A stretch of DNA of 64,000 nt from Nostoc sp. RI_552 (GTDB lineage Bacteria > Cyanobacteriota > Cyanobacteriia > Cyanobacteriales > Nostocaceae): positions 1 to 64,000 of the forward strand of contig WGNO01000021.1 in the NCBI GenBank assembly GCA_016124525.1. Direction: 5' to 3'. The notes under the pieces were generated by a model. That model made no database searches and was not told the origin of the DNA. It saw only the letters and a program-made list of their open reading frames with translations. A program made the position numbers and the translations under genes. Position 1 is the stretch's first letter. The number at the start of each line of letters is the position of its first letter. Shown in pieces: positions 1 to 8,326 of the stretch.

Positions 1-481
1 CTTGTAGCATCCGGTTAGCACCTACTTTTAGATTCGACCTTCTAAAAGAGCTAACAAGGGGTTACTTCGTTCCGTGTGTCCATTCTGTGTACCTTTAGAG
101 TGATGCTATACGCCGGGTTTTTTGGAAGTGCATAACGGTCTACTTTAAACTAGCCGTCTCCTTGTCCTTTGCCTTTTGGCTCCAGCCTGTCAGCCTGATT
201 TGGCTGGTTTTATATCACGACGCTTCAAACACATCTTTGTTATCTACTCATGGGTACTTTGCTCAACGTGTACCAGTTTAGGCTACCAGTAAGAACGCCT
301 TTTCTTCCCGCTTTATGGATTGATGGCTAGTCGCTACCATAGGGAAGATGCTTTCACCCTTGCACCTAGGGGATAGGATTTTCACCTACATGGACACACA
401 GTTATCAAGAATCTGGTTTTTAAACCAGTCTTGTCTCTTATCCCTGAGAATTTCTACTCATTTCAAGAGAACGAATCGCAC
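1..481 (-). mobile_element. Group II intron, 5' part (domain I), cut by window start
   Basis: Read on the minus strand, this stretch begins at 481 with the group II 5' signature gtgcg followed by attcgtt, and continues with blocks shared with the complete intron at 34462-36871: catgtaggtg, gcgactagccatcaatcc, ctggagccaaaaggcaaagg, cggaacgaagtaacc and aggtgctaaccggatgct. These blocks are non-coding domain I ribozyme sequence. The exon side (482 upward) is the start of aat, broken in the middle of a Glu codon, which fixes the 5' splice site. The rest of the intron, including any reverse transcriptase, lies left of the window. Confidence 0.88.
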
Positions 482-786
482 TCAAAACTATAAGCATAAC
501 CATACTGGTAAAGTAACCAGTAAATCTCTTGTAACTCCTGTGAAATCCAAGTAGTTTCGCGGTCAGCACACCCAGCCACCACAGCTTGAAAGTCACGGTT
601 AATAGCCACACTAAAACGCTCTTGATTCAGAAAACGCTGTAAAGACCTTGGGTAACGAAATCCCTCATCCAAAGGAATCAAAGTGCGATCGCGACTTCCA
701 TACCATCCCAGGCCCGTATTGTCATCAGCCATGAGAAAATAACCTTGAGCATAACCGCGAACAATAGCAGCGATATCGTATTGCAT
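482..786 (-). CDS. aat: Leucyl/phenylalanyl-tRNA-protein transferase, 5' exon
   Basis: Aat transfers Leu or Phe from aminoacyl-tRNA to the N terminus of proteins with basic N-terminal residues, marking them for Clp degradation in the cytoplasm. The 101 residues visible carry family hallmarks: the start MQYDIAAIVRGYAQGYFLMA, then WYGSRDRTLIPLDE, then the FSVAINRDF and ADRETTWI stretches and the YGYAYSFE motif. Immediately after this motif, within the Glu codon, a group II intron begins. The ATG at 786 is preferred over an upstream in-frame ATG at 804 because cyanobacterial homologues start there. The remaining half of the protein should lie beyond the intron, outside the window. Whether the gene works depends on splicing. 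Confidence 0.88.
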
Positions 787-872
787 AATTAAGCAAACAA
801 GCAAAAAACCTCAGAGAAACACCCTTAGCGTGACTCTGGGATTCCCTCAGCATTCCTCTGCGTTTAACAAAG

Positions 873-1202
873 ATGACTGAAGCAATTCCACCTATCACTC
901 TACCACCCTCCCACAATCCTTATCTTGAAGGACAATGGTTGCAAGACCGTTTATTGCGGTGGCTAGATACAGAATTCCTACCCGAAATAGTCAACCAAAA
1001 AATAGCCCAACGTGCGGCGCAAATTTTTGTCAGACAACGTATGGAAGGAGAAGACGACCTGGGATCCCTAGTTATAGCCATTGTCACAGAGATGCAGGGA
1101 TTTGATTTTTCCAAAAGTTTTTACGGAGAATTTGCCATCGCCAACGCCGTCAGCGATCTACTGTTAGAGAGTATAGGCATAGACCGTTGCTGTGGACAAT
1201 AG
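873..1202 (+). CDS. Conserved cyanobacterial hypothetical protein
   Basis: This 109-residue soluble protein has no signal peptide or membrane segment. It contains a WLDTEFLPE segment and an acidic, helical look throughout. I do not recognise a named domain and propose no function. It is divergent from aat (87 bp between the starts) and convergent with rpsN. Codon use matches the neighbours, and the ATG at 873 is the first in frame. It appears to be a genuine gene rather than a shadow, because no ORF of comparable quality opposes it. Confidence 0.7.
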   Translation: MTEAIPPITLPPSHNPYLEGQWLQDRLLRWLDTEFLPEIVNQKIAQRAAQIFVRQRMEGEDDLGSLVIAIVTEMQGFDFSKSFYGEFAIANAVSDLLLESIGIDRCCGQ

Positions 1203-1211
1203 CTTGATCAA

Positions 1212-1258
1212 TGGTCATTAGTTCTTGGTGCAAACTAACGACACATGACTAATGACCA
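1212..1258. terminator. Inverted repeat between convergent genes, possible bidirectional terminator
   Basis: TGGTCATTAGT (1212-1222) and ACTAATGACCA (1248-1258) form an 11-bp perfect stem with a 25-nt loop. It sits in the 60 bp between two convergent stop codons. There is no clear T tract, so it could equally be a copy of the taatgacca-type repeats common in these genomes. Confidence 0.4.
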
Positions 1259-1262
1259 ATGA

Positions 1263-1565
1263 CTACCAGCTAGATTTAACCACACCAGGCAAAAGGCCTT
1301 GGTGGGCCCATTCCCGTAGCACATTCCGAGATAGACCAAAGTCTCTATATACACCTCTAGGACGACCAGTTACCCAGCAGCGATTGCGGCGACGATTGGG
1401 GGCGCTATTGCGGGGTAATTGTTGAAGTTTCCGGTGGATTTCCAACTTATCTAGAGGAGATTCAACACTTTTGAATTCTTCCAACAAAGCTTCGCGCTTT
1501 TCAGCATATTTTTCTATCAACTTTGCGCGTTTTTTTTCGCGCTCAATCATACTCTTCTTGGCCAT
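1263..1565 (-). CDS. rpsN: 30S ribosomal protein S14
   Basis: This is a 100-residue S14 of the long, zinc-free type. It starts [13 protein letters not shown] and has the C-terminal signature [20 protein letters not shown] followed by a tryptophan end. S14 binds 16S rRNA in the small-subunit head. Translation could open 12 codons earlier at 1601, but MAKKSM is the universal family start, so 1565 is chosen. It lies 35 bp downstream of nth on the same strand, probably as the last gene of a rseP-nth-rpsN transcript. Confidence 0.97.
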   Translation of the reverse strand: MAKKSMIEREKKRAKLIEKYAEKREALLEEFKSVESPLDKLEIHRKLQQLPRNSAPNRRRNRCWVTGRPRGVYRDFGLSRNVLREWAHQGLLPGVVKSSW

Positions 1566-1600
1566 AACTTCTCTAACTGATTTAAAGACAGCATTTCTCA

Positions 1601-2314
1601 TTATACACTCTCTCCATCAATTTTAGAGATATTTTGTATCGCCTCTTCCGCCCCCAAAGTTTTCTTACCAGTGGGGCATAAATCACTCAGACCACAAGCT
1701 TGACAAAGGGGGGAACGGGCTTTACAAACAGCACGACCGTGATAAATCAAACGAATTGACCAATTTTCCCAATCCGGTTGGGGTAACAACTCCATTAAAT
1801 CTTTTTCAATCCGAATCGGATCAGTAAATTTAGTTAAACCCAAGCGTTGGCTCAACCGCTTAACGTGGGTATCTACTGTCACCCCCGCATTAGTACCATA
1901 AGCATGAGCTAGAACTACATTTCCAGTTTTTCGCGCTACTCCCGGAAGCTGCAACAATTGCTCCATGGTATTAGGAACCACAGAATCAAACTCGCTGACA
2001 ATCATCCGACAAGCCCCTTGAATATTCTTCGCCTTATTGCGATAAAAACCGGTAGAACGCACCAAATTTTCTAATGCTGCTAAATCAGCATTTGCTAAAC
2101 TAGCCGCGTCCGGAAAGCGTTTGAATAAAGCTGGTGTGACTTTATTAACTCGCTCGTCAGTACACTGAGCGGAAAGAATAGTTGCTACCAGTAGTTGTAG
2201 TGGCGTTGAGTAATTCAAAGAACAAGTTGCATCTGGATAAAGATTTTTCAAGCGGGCGAGGACTTCTAACGCCCGTTGCTTCTTAGATGGAGATTTGCGG
2301 CGGGTAACATTCAC
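1601..2314 (-). CDS. nth: Endonuclease III (DNA glycosylase/AP lyase)
   Basis: The enzyme removes oxidised pyrimidines from DNA and cuts the abasic site in base-excision repair. Visible features are the helix-hairpin-helix [16 protein letters not shown] with the catalytic Lys, the catalytic Asp in [10 protein letters not shown], and a C-terminal C-x6-C-x2-C-x5-C [4Fe-4S] loop ([17 protein letters not shown]). The GTG at 2314 overlaps the rseP stop as GTGA, which suggests translational coupling. An alternative TTG start at 2335 would add seven residues. It lies between rseP and rpsN on the same strand. Confidence 0.95.
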   Translation of the reverse strand: MNVTRRKSPSKKQRALEVLARLKNLYPDATCSLNYSTPLQLLVATILSAQCTDERVNKVTPALFKRFPDAASLANADLAALENLVRSTGFYRNKAKNIQGACRMIVSEFDSVVPNTMEQLLQLPGVARKTGNVVLAHAYGTNAGVTVDTHVKRLSQRLGLTKFTDPIRIEKDLMELLPQPDWENWSIRLIYHGRAVCKARSPLCQACGLSDLCPTGKKTLGAEEAIQNISKIDGESV

Positions 2315-3408
2315 TGGAATAACTTTTGCACCCAATCTAACTGGGAAGTTAACTGAGTAGTTTCTTTGACGATGAGAAAAATCCCTAGTCCTAAAAGTAT
2401 CATTAAACCAGTTTGCATTACACCCTCTTGAATCCGGTTAGGTAATGGCTTACCACGCACACCTTCAATCAGCAAAAATGCCAGTTGTCCCCCATCTAAA
2501 GCTGGTAAAGGCAAGATATTGATGATTGCTAAATTAATGCTGATCAAAGCACCAAAAAATAACAGACTACCCGTGTCATTTTGGGCAATGTTAGAACCAA
2601 TTTGCACAATTTTAATTGGCCCTGCTACTTGACTTGCAGTTTCACCGAAGTTAGTGATTAGTTGTCCAAAGCCTTGAAATGTCATAAACACCAGGCGCTG
2701 AAATTCGTTTGCACCAATGTTCAACGCTTTCCCCAAGTTACGAACGGGACGGCGGACAACTTCACCATTAGGAGCCAGTCCGATGCCAATAGTACCTCCA
2801 GATGGCTTGTTTTCAGGAATTACATTCACCGTTAGCTTTTGGTCCCCCCGAGCAATTTCTAGTTTTACGGGCTGACCTGGATTATTTTTAATAATCTCTC
2901 TGAAAGCTTCAATTTCTTGTAGCGCTGTGCCAAATTCTCTTTCATTGACGGCTAGTATCACATCTCCTGGTTTAATTCCCGCTTCTCTAGCTACAGAACT
3001 GACATCTGGCGCTAGTTGTTGAATTAAAACTCCTGGTTGGCTAGCTTCTCCTACACCGATGACGCTCACCTGAGTCACCAATAGCAAATAGGCAAATATT
3101 AAGTTGGCGATAACTCCAGCGCTGATGACAATCCCCCGGTCTACAATCGGACGGTTACGCAGCAAATTTGGGTCATTGGGCGGAATATCGCTATCTGGTT
3201 CGTCGTCGGGAAAGCCTACAAAACCCCCCAAAGGAAAGGCGCGGATAGCATATTCGGTTTGTGATCCTTGGTACTTCCAAAGAGTTGGGCCGAAACCTAA
3301 AGAGAAGCGGTTCACGAGAATACCTTGAGCACGGGCTGCAATGAAGTGTCCCAACTCGTGTACCAAGATCAGAACAGCCAAGACTGCGATCGCTGCTAAA
3401 ACTGACAT
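2311..3408 (-). CDS. rseP: RseP-type site-2 intramembrane metalloprotease (M50)
   Basis: This membrane zinc protease of 365 residues cleaves transmembrane anchors, such as anti-sigma factors, within the bilayer. The HELGH zinc motif (residues 17-21) sits in the first membrane helix. A PDZ domain spans about residues 125-205 (VARE-GIKPGDVILAVN). The second catalytic motif, in the LPLPALDGGQLAF segment near residue 300, provides the Asp ligand. Further membrane helices lie at about 95-115 and at the C terminus. It overlaps nth by four bases. The natural substrate is not evident from the context. Confidence 0.94.
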   Translation of the reverse strand: MSVLAAIAVLAVLILVHELGHFIAARAQGILVNRFSLGFGPTLWKYQGSQTEYAIRAFPLGGFVGFPDDEPDSDIPPNDPNLLRNRPIVDRGIVISAGVIANLIFAYLLLVTQVSVIGVGEASQPGVLIQQLAPDVSSVAREAGIKPGDVILAVNEREFGTALQEIEAFREIIKNNPGQPVKLEIARGDQKLTVNVIPENKPSGGTIGIGLAPNGEVVRRPVRNLGKALNIGANEFQRLVFMTFQGFGQLITNFGETASQVAGPIKIVQIGSNIAQNDTGSLLFFGALISINLAIINILPLPALDGGQLAFLLIEGVRGKPLPNRIQEGVMQTGLMILLGLGIFLIVKETTQLTSQLDWVQKLFQ

Positions 3409-3831
3409 AGAGCAAATTAATCAAAAAAAATTCAGATATATTACTCCCATTGTAATAGTTAAAGAATAGTTACAGAAGCTTAAATCATTCCAGAGCATGA
3501 AGTAGTCCCTCGATTGAGTGAAGCCATGTCTACCACAGGCCACCCCCTCAGTACTAACGCACTACTCGAATTTGAGTACCCATCCTCAGGCTACCCCATA
3601 AACCATCAGTGCTAAGAACAAGTCATTGGGATAAATACCTAATACCAGACAAAGGCCATCGCTTCTGGAACCACGCTCCTAACAATTGCGTCAGCCCCCC
3701 ACTCTGGTGGGGGGAGCCAGGGAATTTACTCCCTAGCTCATAGCTCAAGTCTGTTTTTAACCGACTATTTTAGTCTGTTACATATAGGCCAACTTGAATA
3801 TAAAATGCCTCTACCAACGGAAAGCCCTACA
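3409..3831. other. Intergenic region between rseP and serS
   Basis: There is no credible gene in these 423 bases. The right half has a strong GC hairpin (3694-3715). Between about 3540 and 3730 the plus strand reads as a broken low-quality frame, reminiscent of the tail regions seen after insertion-sequence genes, but I cannot assign it to a family. The promoter for rseP should lie close to 3409-3480. Confidence 0.5.
3695..3714. terminator. GC-rich hairpin downstream of serS
   Basis: CCCCCCAC (3695-3702) pairs with GTGGGGGG (3707-3714) around a 4-nt loop, giving an 8-bp all-strong stem 118 bases past the serS stop. No T tract follows directly, so it may be a terminator or part of a degraded repeat. 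Confidence 0.4.
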
Positions 3832-5112
3832 TCACAAAACATCCCTACCCAAATAAGGCTGTAACACTTCTGGTACTTTAACCGTACCATTTGGTTGCTG
3901 ATAATTTTCCAAAATTGCTGCCATTGTCCGCCCTACAGCTAAACCGGAACCGTTTAAGGTATGGACATACTGGGTTCCCTTCTTACCAGCTTCCTTAAAG
4001 CGAATATCTGCTCTTCTGGCTTGGAAATCTACACAATTAGAACAACTGGAAATTTCGCGATACTTTTCAGAAGATGGAAGCCATACTTCTAAATCGTAGG
4101 TTTTTGCTGAACCAAAACCTAAATCGGCAGTACATAAATCAATTACACGATAAGGCAATTTCAAAGCTTGTAAAATTGCCTCTGCATTACCTACTAATTT
4201 TTCTAACTCCTCAAAAGAAGAACTGGGATGCACAACTTTCACTAACTCAACTTTATTGAATTGATGCAGACGAATTAAACCCCGCATATCTCGCCCATAA
4301 CTTCCTGCTTCCCGACGAAAACAAGGAGTATAAGCACAGTGATAAATTGGTAAATCTTCCGCAGCCAAAATTTCTCCCCGGTAAAGGTTGGTAACAGGAA
4401 CTTCTGCCGTAGGTATTAACCACAATTGATCGTCAGCACATTTAAAGCTTTCTTCGGCAAACTTTGGTAATTGACCAGTTCCGGTTAAAGAATCAGTATT
4501 GACTAACAAAGGCGGACTAACTTCTACATAGCCTGCTTCGGTTTGCATCTTCAGCATGAACTGAATTAATGCCCGTTCTAACGCTGCACCCGCACCGACG
4601 AGAGTAACAAAGCGACTTTGGGCAACTTTGACAGCACGCTCAAAGTTGAGAATACCCAATTTTTCGCCTATTTCCCAATGGGGAATAATTTTCGGGTTTT
4701 CAGGTAGATGTTCATCACCCCAGCGCCGCACCTCTTGATTATCATCTTCACTGCTACCAAGAGGCGTGAACTCACTGGGTAAATTGGGAAGTGCTAACAG
4801 CAGCAGTTCAATTTCTACTTTGATGTTTTTTTCTTGCGGTTCTAGTTCACTTAATTGAACTTTAGTGGCGTTACCTTCCTCCCGCAAGGCTTGAATTTCT
4901 GGAGATTGAGGGTTAACACCAGATTTAATCTTCTGTCCCACAATTTTACCAATTTCGTTACTGCGGGCTTGAAGTTGACTCCGTGTCCCCTCTAGTTCCC
5001 GTTGTTGCTTGTCTAACTGTAATATGGGTTCGATGTCGTATTTACCACTACGACTGTTCAAGCGTTCTTGGATTAATTGGGGATTTTCCCTTATTTGCTT
5101 AATATCCAGCAC
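3832..5112 (-). CDS. serS: Seryl-tRNA synthetase
   Basis: This class II synthetase charges tRNA-Ser. The 426-residue length is normal. The N terminus (about residues 1-105) is the coiled-coil tRNA-binding arm. The catalytic core shows motif 1 (EVSPPLLVN then TGTGQLPKF), motif 2 ([20 protein letters not shown]) and motif 3 ([17 protein letters not shown]) with the ATP-binding Arg. The start [10 protein letters not shown] at 5112 is the conserved one. It stands alone on the minus strand with gaps of more than 160 bp on both sides. Confidence 0.97.
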   Translation of the reverse strand: MLDIKQIRENPQLIQERLNSRSGKYDIEPILQLDKQQRELEGTRSQLQARSNEIGKIVGQKIKSGVNPQSPEIQALREEGNATKVQLSELEPQEKNIKVEIELLLLALPNLPSEFTPLGSSEDDNQEVRRWGDEHLPENPKIIPHWEIGEKLGILNFERAVKVAQSRFVTLVGAGAALERALIQFMLKMQTEAGYVEVSPPLLVNTDSLTGTGQLPKFAEESFKCADDQLWLIPTAEVPVTNLYRGEILAAEDLPIYHCAYTPCFRREAGSYGRDMRGLIRLHQFNKVELVKVVHPSSSFEELEKLVGNAEAILQALKLPYRVIDLCTADLGFGSAKTYDLEVWLPSSEKYREISSCSNCVDFQARRADIRFKEAGKKGTQYVHTLNGSGLAVGRTMAAILENYQQPNGTVKVPEVLQPYLGRDVL

Positions 5113-5278
5113 TGATTTTTCTGTTGTTTTTTGCCTATGGTCTTCTTACCAAAACTCCAGCATATACTGATTTTGGCTGATTAAGGGTCTTGCCAATACA
5201 AAAACCCTGCCTTGTCAGTCTTGCCAAAGCTACAAAATCCCACTGCACATTGATCATGATTTTACTGAAAACCAATTA

Positions 5279-5857
5279 TTAAGTTCTGGTGATTCGATTC
5301 AGCAGCCAAATAGACACTGCTAGCCCTGCAAAGTGTGCTGAGACGGTGTTGATATTTGCCTGCACTACAAGCATATCTAAACCGCTAATAATGCGCGTGG
5401 GGTCAAATAATTGAGTAGTTGCAGCTTGGGGTGATATAGCCCTTGCTACCAATGTCCCCACAATCGCTTGTGCCCCTAATAATGTCACCAGCATTCCTAA
5501 TAAATTAATCCACAGTCCCAGGCGTAACACTTGCAAGGTTTCACTTTTGCGGGGACGGTTACTCGGATTTGAGGATTGCAGTTGGTTACCAATTCTGGTG
5601 TAACGGTAAGCCAAATAAATACCGCCTCCTAAAATCAGAATTCCACAAATTGCTAAAAATACGCCAAACCCAGTCCCTGGATTATTGCTTACCCCAGTTC
5701 GCTGCTGACTAAACACCGCGAACAGCAGCACAATAATGGCAGAAACAACACCTAAAACCAACTGAATCCAGAAACTAATCCAACCTGTTAGGCGAAATGT
5801 TTGGGCAATTGCCCGAAGAGTAGAAGAAGACGATGGAGTATCGGAGTTTTGTGACAT
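5279..5857 (-). CDS. DUF3611 family membrane protein
   Basis: This is a cyanobacterial/plastid membrane protein family of unknown function. After a Ser-rich N terminus, four hydrophobic segments are seen at about residues 28-50, 65-85, 110-135 and 165-185. The conserved segment FRLTGWISFWIQLVLG opens the domain and AHFAGLAVSIWLLNRI closes it. The ATG at 5857 is preferred to a GTG three codons upstream. No operon partner is evident. Confidence 0.85.
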   Translation of the reverse strand: MSQNSDTPSSSSTLRAIAQTFRLTGWISFWIQLVLGVVSAIIVLLFAVFSQQRTGVSNNPGTGFGVFLAICGILILGGGIYLAYRYTRIGNQLQSSNPSNRPRKSETLQVLRLGLWINLLGMLVTLLGAQAIVGTLVARAISPQAATTQLFDPTRIISGLDMLVVQANINTVSAHFAGLAVSIWLLNRITRT

Positions 5858-6413
5858 ACTGATCACTGGTGTGCTAAGGACTTGTTAAATTTAATATCAC
5901 ACTTACCAAATGGGATATGAGTATCTCAAGTCCAAATAGTCAGTGTTGAATACTATTTGATTGTGCCTGCAAGCATATAGGTTTTTATCCTGACATTTTC
6001 CATGGCTTAATTTCTGATGTTCTGTACTGGGATAATCACCGTAAAACAAAGTGTTTATTAACTTTTACAGACAAAACTGCATTTTGCTTGTAAAATTTCT
6101 TCGATAGCATTTTATGCTGAGGCGGTTCTGACCAGTTTGGCATTACTTGACACCACGCAAGTGACCAGGTAATCGCTTTAATTGCTCCTCTCCACAACAC
6201 CTATAACTTGGGTAAGGGCGTAGTATTTTGCGCTCCTCAAACCTAGACATTTGTCCTGTGACTGTAGCTGCTTGGGTAGTCATTGCAATGTTTACACTTT
6301 GAAAACCCTGTCAAGGTGGTCATATATCGCCGCTTTTGTAGTAGCATTATATACTGACTATCGAGATTGTAAATACCACTATTATCAGGCATTTTTTAGC
6401 CATTCACTAAACC
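5858..6413. other. Intergenic region between divergent genes
   Basis: This is 556 bp between the divergent DUF3611 and PadR genes. No ORF with coding character, tRNA or convincing hairpin was found. It probably carries both promoters. The segment tatatactgactatcgaga near 6350 has a plausible -10-like TATACT for the PadR gene, but no confident -35 was found. Confidence 0.5.
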
Positions 6414-6761
6414 ATGAAACTTGAGGATATATATCAATTCTTTGAGAATCCTCCGCCAACTTATCTCTGTCAGGAAGTAGCAGTTTGTTACATTTTGTAT
6501 GTTTTATTACAAGGTGAATCCTACGGAACTGAGTTGATACAGCGACTAGAAACCGAATACCCAGCCTATCGCCTTTCAGATACGGTACTTTACAGTGCGA
6601 TTAAATTTCTCGAAGACGAAAGGGCTATTACAGGTTATTGGAAGAAACTCGAAGGACGAGGAAGACCCAGGCGGATGTACGAAGTTTCTCCAGAATGGCA
6701 AGAACGATCACAAAATTTGGCATATCTTTGGCAAGATTACATAAAGGGGAAGAGAAACTAA
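6414..6761 (+). CDS. PadR-family transcriptional regulator
   Basis: This is a 115-residue winged-helix regulator. It shows the family core LLQGESYGTELIQRLE, then LYSAIKFLEDE (recognition helix region), and the beta-wing GRGRPRRMYEVSPEW. A short N-terminal extension (FENPPPTYLCQEVA) is typical of the cyanobacterial subgroup. It starts a likely two-gene unit with the complex C assembly gene 54 bp downstream, so it may be autoregulated or may control that gene. That is inference only. The ligand is unknown. Confidence 0.88.
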   Translation: MKLEDIYQFFENPPPTYLCQEVAVCYILYVLLQGESYGTELIQRLETEYPAYRLSDTVLYSAIKFLEDERAITGYWKKLEGRGRPRRMYEVSPEWQERSQNLAYLWQDYIKGKRN

Positions 6762-6815
6762 TGAATCATTAATCCTCCATGAGTCTTCTCCTATGAAAAC
6801 AATAATAAATTAGTT

Positions 6816-7349
6816 ATGGATAGCGCAATTTTGCCATCTACGTTGCTGCTCACCTTGTTGTTATCGGTTGGGCTGTTTTTCTTCATTCGGGCTTCAACTA
6901 AAGACCGCACAACAAAAGCACAACTTGTATCTCAACAAGATGAAGCTACTTTAATGCCGAAACTTAAGGAATACTTTCGCTCGCGTTCTTACCAAGTAGC
7001 CGCAATCGACCCAGAAAAAAATCAAGTGGTTTTTGAAGGTTTTGTTCAACCCAGCCGATTCCTAGCCGTGTTTTTAACACTGCTAACATCTGCGGGTATG
7101 ATTTGTCTGTCATTGGTTTTATCCCTGCTTTTTCCTAACTTCGGTAAATTGTTTCTCCCATTGGTGTTACTGTCCCCTTTAAGTGGTTTGTTTTATTGGA
7201 AAAAAGCTGGAAGACTTGAGAAAGTCTCGTTACAGATGGAAGAAGCCAGCCAAGGTGAATTCGGCTCTCCCAGTAAAATTACTATCGTTGCCCATCGAGA
7301 TGAACTAATGGAGTTACAGAGAGCTTTAGAGTTAAAATCTGTTGACTAG
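6816..7349 (+). CDS. Cofactor assembly of complex C subunit B (CCB2/CCB4 type)
   Basis: Members of this family help attach the unusual heme c(i) to cytochrome b6 of the b6f complex at the thylakoid membrane. The 177-residue protein has an N-terminal membrane helix (residues 7-24), a soluble stretch with the YFRSRSYQVAAIDPE segment, then a tight pair of helices (about 88-130), and a C-terminal soluble tail ending in ELMELQRALELKSVD. A strong hairpin terminator follows 36 bp after the stop. The pairing with a PadR regulator upstream is noteworthy. Confidence 0.85.
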   Translation: MDSAILPSTLLLTLLLSVGLFFFIRASTKDRTTKAQLVSQQDEATLMPKLKEYFRSRSYQVAAIDPEKNQVVFEGFVQPSRFLAVFLTLLTSAGMICLSLVLSLLFPNFGKLFLPLVLLSPLSGLFYWKKAGRLEKVSLQMEEASQGEFGSPSKITIVAHRDELMELQRALELKSVD

Positions 7350-7385
7350 ACCCCAGAGAGGAGAAAACGTTTGCAGTTACATAAG

Positions 7386-7416
7386 TTTTCCCTACGACAT
7401 TGCATCGTAGGGAAAA
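7386..7416 (+). terminator. Rho-independent terminator after the CCB gene
   Basis: TTTTCCCTACGA (7386-7397) and TCGTAGGGAAAA (7405-7416) form a perfect 12-bp stem with a 7-nt loop, followed by an AT-rich tail. It ends the PadR-CCB unit. Confidence 0.85.
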
Positions 7417-7743
7417 TATTATACTTGCTTACAGAGCCTCTTGGGCAATCCATAGGAGGAGAGGGCAACTCAACTCTCACTTGGGGATGTATTTTGCTCT
7501 TGCATTTTTTCTATCTGACTCTCCTCTGCATCATTTAACCAGAAATTAACCCATACAAACCAATGTGTTTGGATAAGAAGTTGACTTTCCTATTAAGTCC
7601 AATTGACTGGTTAACTGGACTGAATATACTGGCAAATCAGTCACAAACTTAAAAAAAACAAAAACTTTGCATAAACTGAGCAACTTTACCAGTTAAATGA
7701 TTGTCAGAAGCAACATTCCACAATTTAAGATAACCATTTATTA
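7417..7743. other. Intergenic region, no gene seen
   Basis: This is AT-rich sequence between convergent genes. No ORF, repeat family member or further strong hairpin was recognised. Confidence 0.5.
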
Positions 7744-8061
7744 TTAGCGGCTAGCCATGGCCACTGATTCCATACCTCCCGGAGATTCTAATGTCCGCAG
7801 GCTAGGAAACAGAAAATGGTTTTCTTCTACGTATTGAGCACCAAACAGCCCCTTCTCTGCCCAGAAATAACGGTCTGTGGTGTGTTCATTTCGTTTTACA
7901 AGTAGCAATGCAGGTGGTGCAATACCTTCAGCTTGAATAAATTTTCTCGCTGCTGTCACAGGTTTTTCTTCGCCACTTTCGATGCTATATTGAGGCACGT
8001 GCTCTAAAATGCGTCGTCCTTCTTGGCGACGACGACTTTTGCGCTTACGTCTTCTTGCCAA
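7744..8061 (-). CDS. DUF3155 family protein
   Basis: This small basic cyanobacterial protein is of unknown function. The N terminus is highly basic (ARRRKRKSRRRQEGRR), suggesting nucleic-acid or ribosome contact, which is inference. The conserved core contains EKPVTAARKFIQAEGI and a TTDRYFWAEKGLFGAQYVEE segment. The TTG at 8061 is chosen as start because a strong ribosome site (gaggagga) lies just upstream and homologues begin with the ARRRKRK stretch. An ATG at 8082 would place the Shine-Dalgarno sequence inside the coding region. Confidence 0.82.
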   Translation of the reverse strand: MARRRKRKSRRRQEGRRILEHVPQYSIESGEEKPVTAARKFIQAEGIAPPALLLVKRNEHTTDRYFWAEKGLFGAQYVEENHFLFPSLRTLESPGGMESVAMASR

Positions 8062-8326
8062 CCTATTTTCCTCCTCTTTCAAGCTGTAGATTGTAGTTAT
8101 AGCTACAAAATACGTCGCAATTATATAAGTTCTAGTTCAAAATATCAATAGTTTTTAAACTTTTGATACAGAAAGAATAATAATATGAAATTGGTAAAGC
8201 ATATAATCCCTTGGTGCAAACCATGACTGAAAATATTTAGTTAAGCTTTATTCTAAGAGGGAAAAAAATAAAGCAACTTCGCTCTAAATTCCTTGAAATG
8301 CTGTGATCCTTAGCAAAAGCTAAAAA

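Noticed and set aside
3541..3730. Possible insertion-sequence tail in the rseP-serS gap
   Set aside because: The reading frame is broken and I could not match it to a family. Only the hairpin is recorded.
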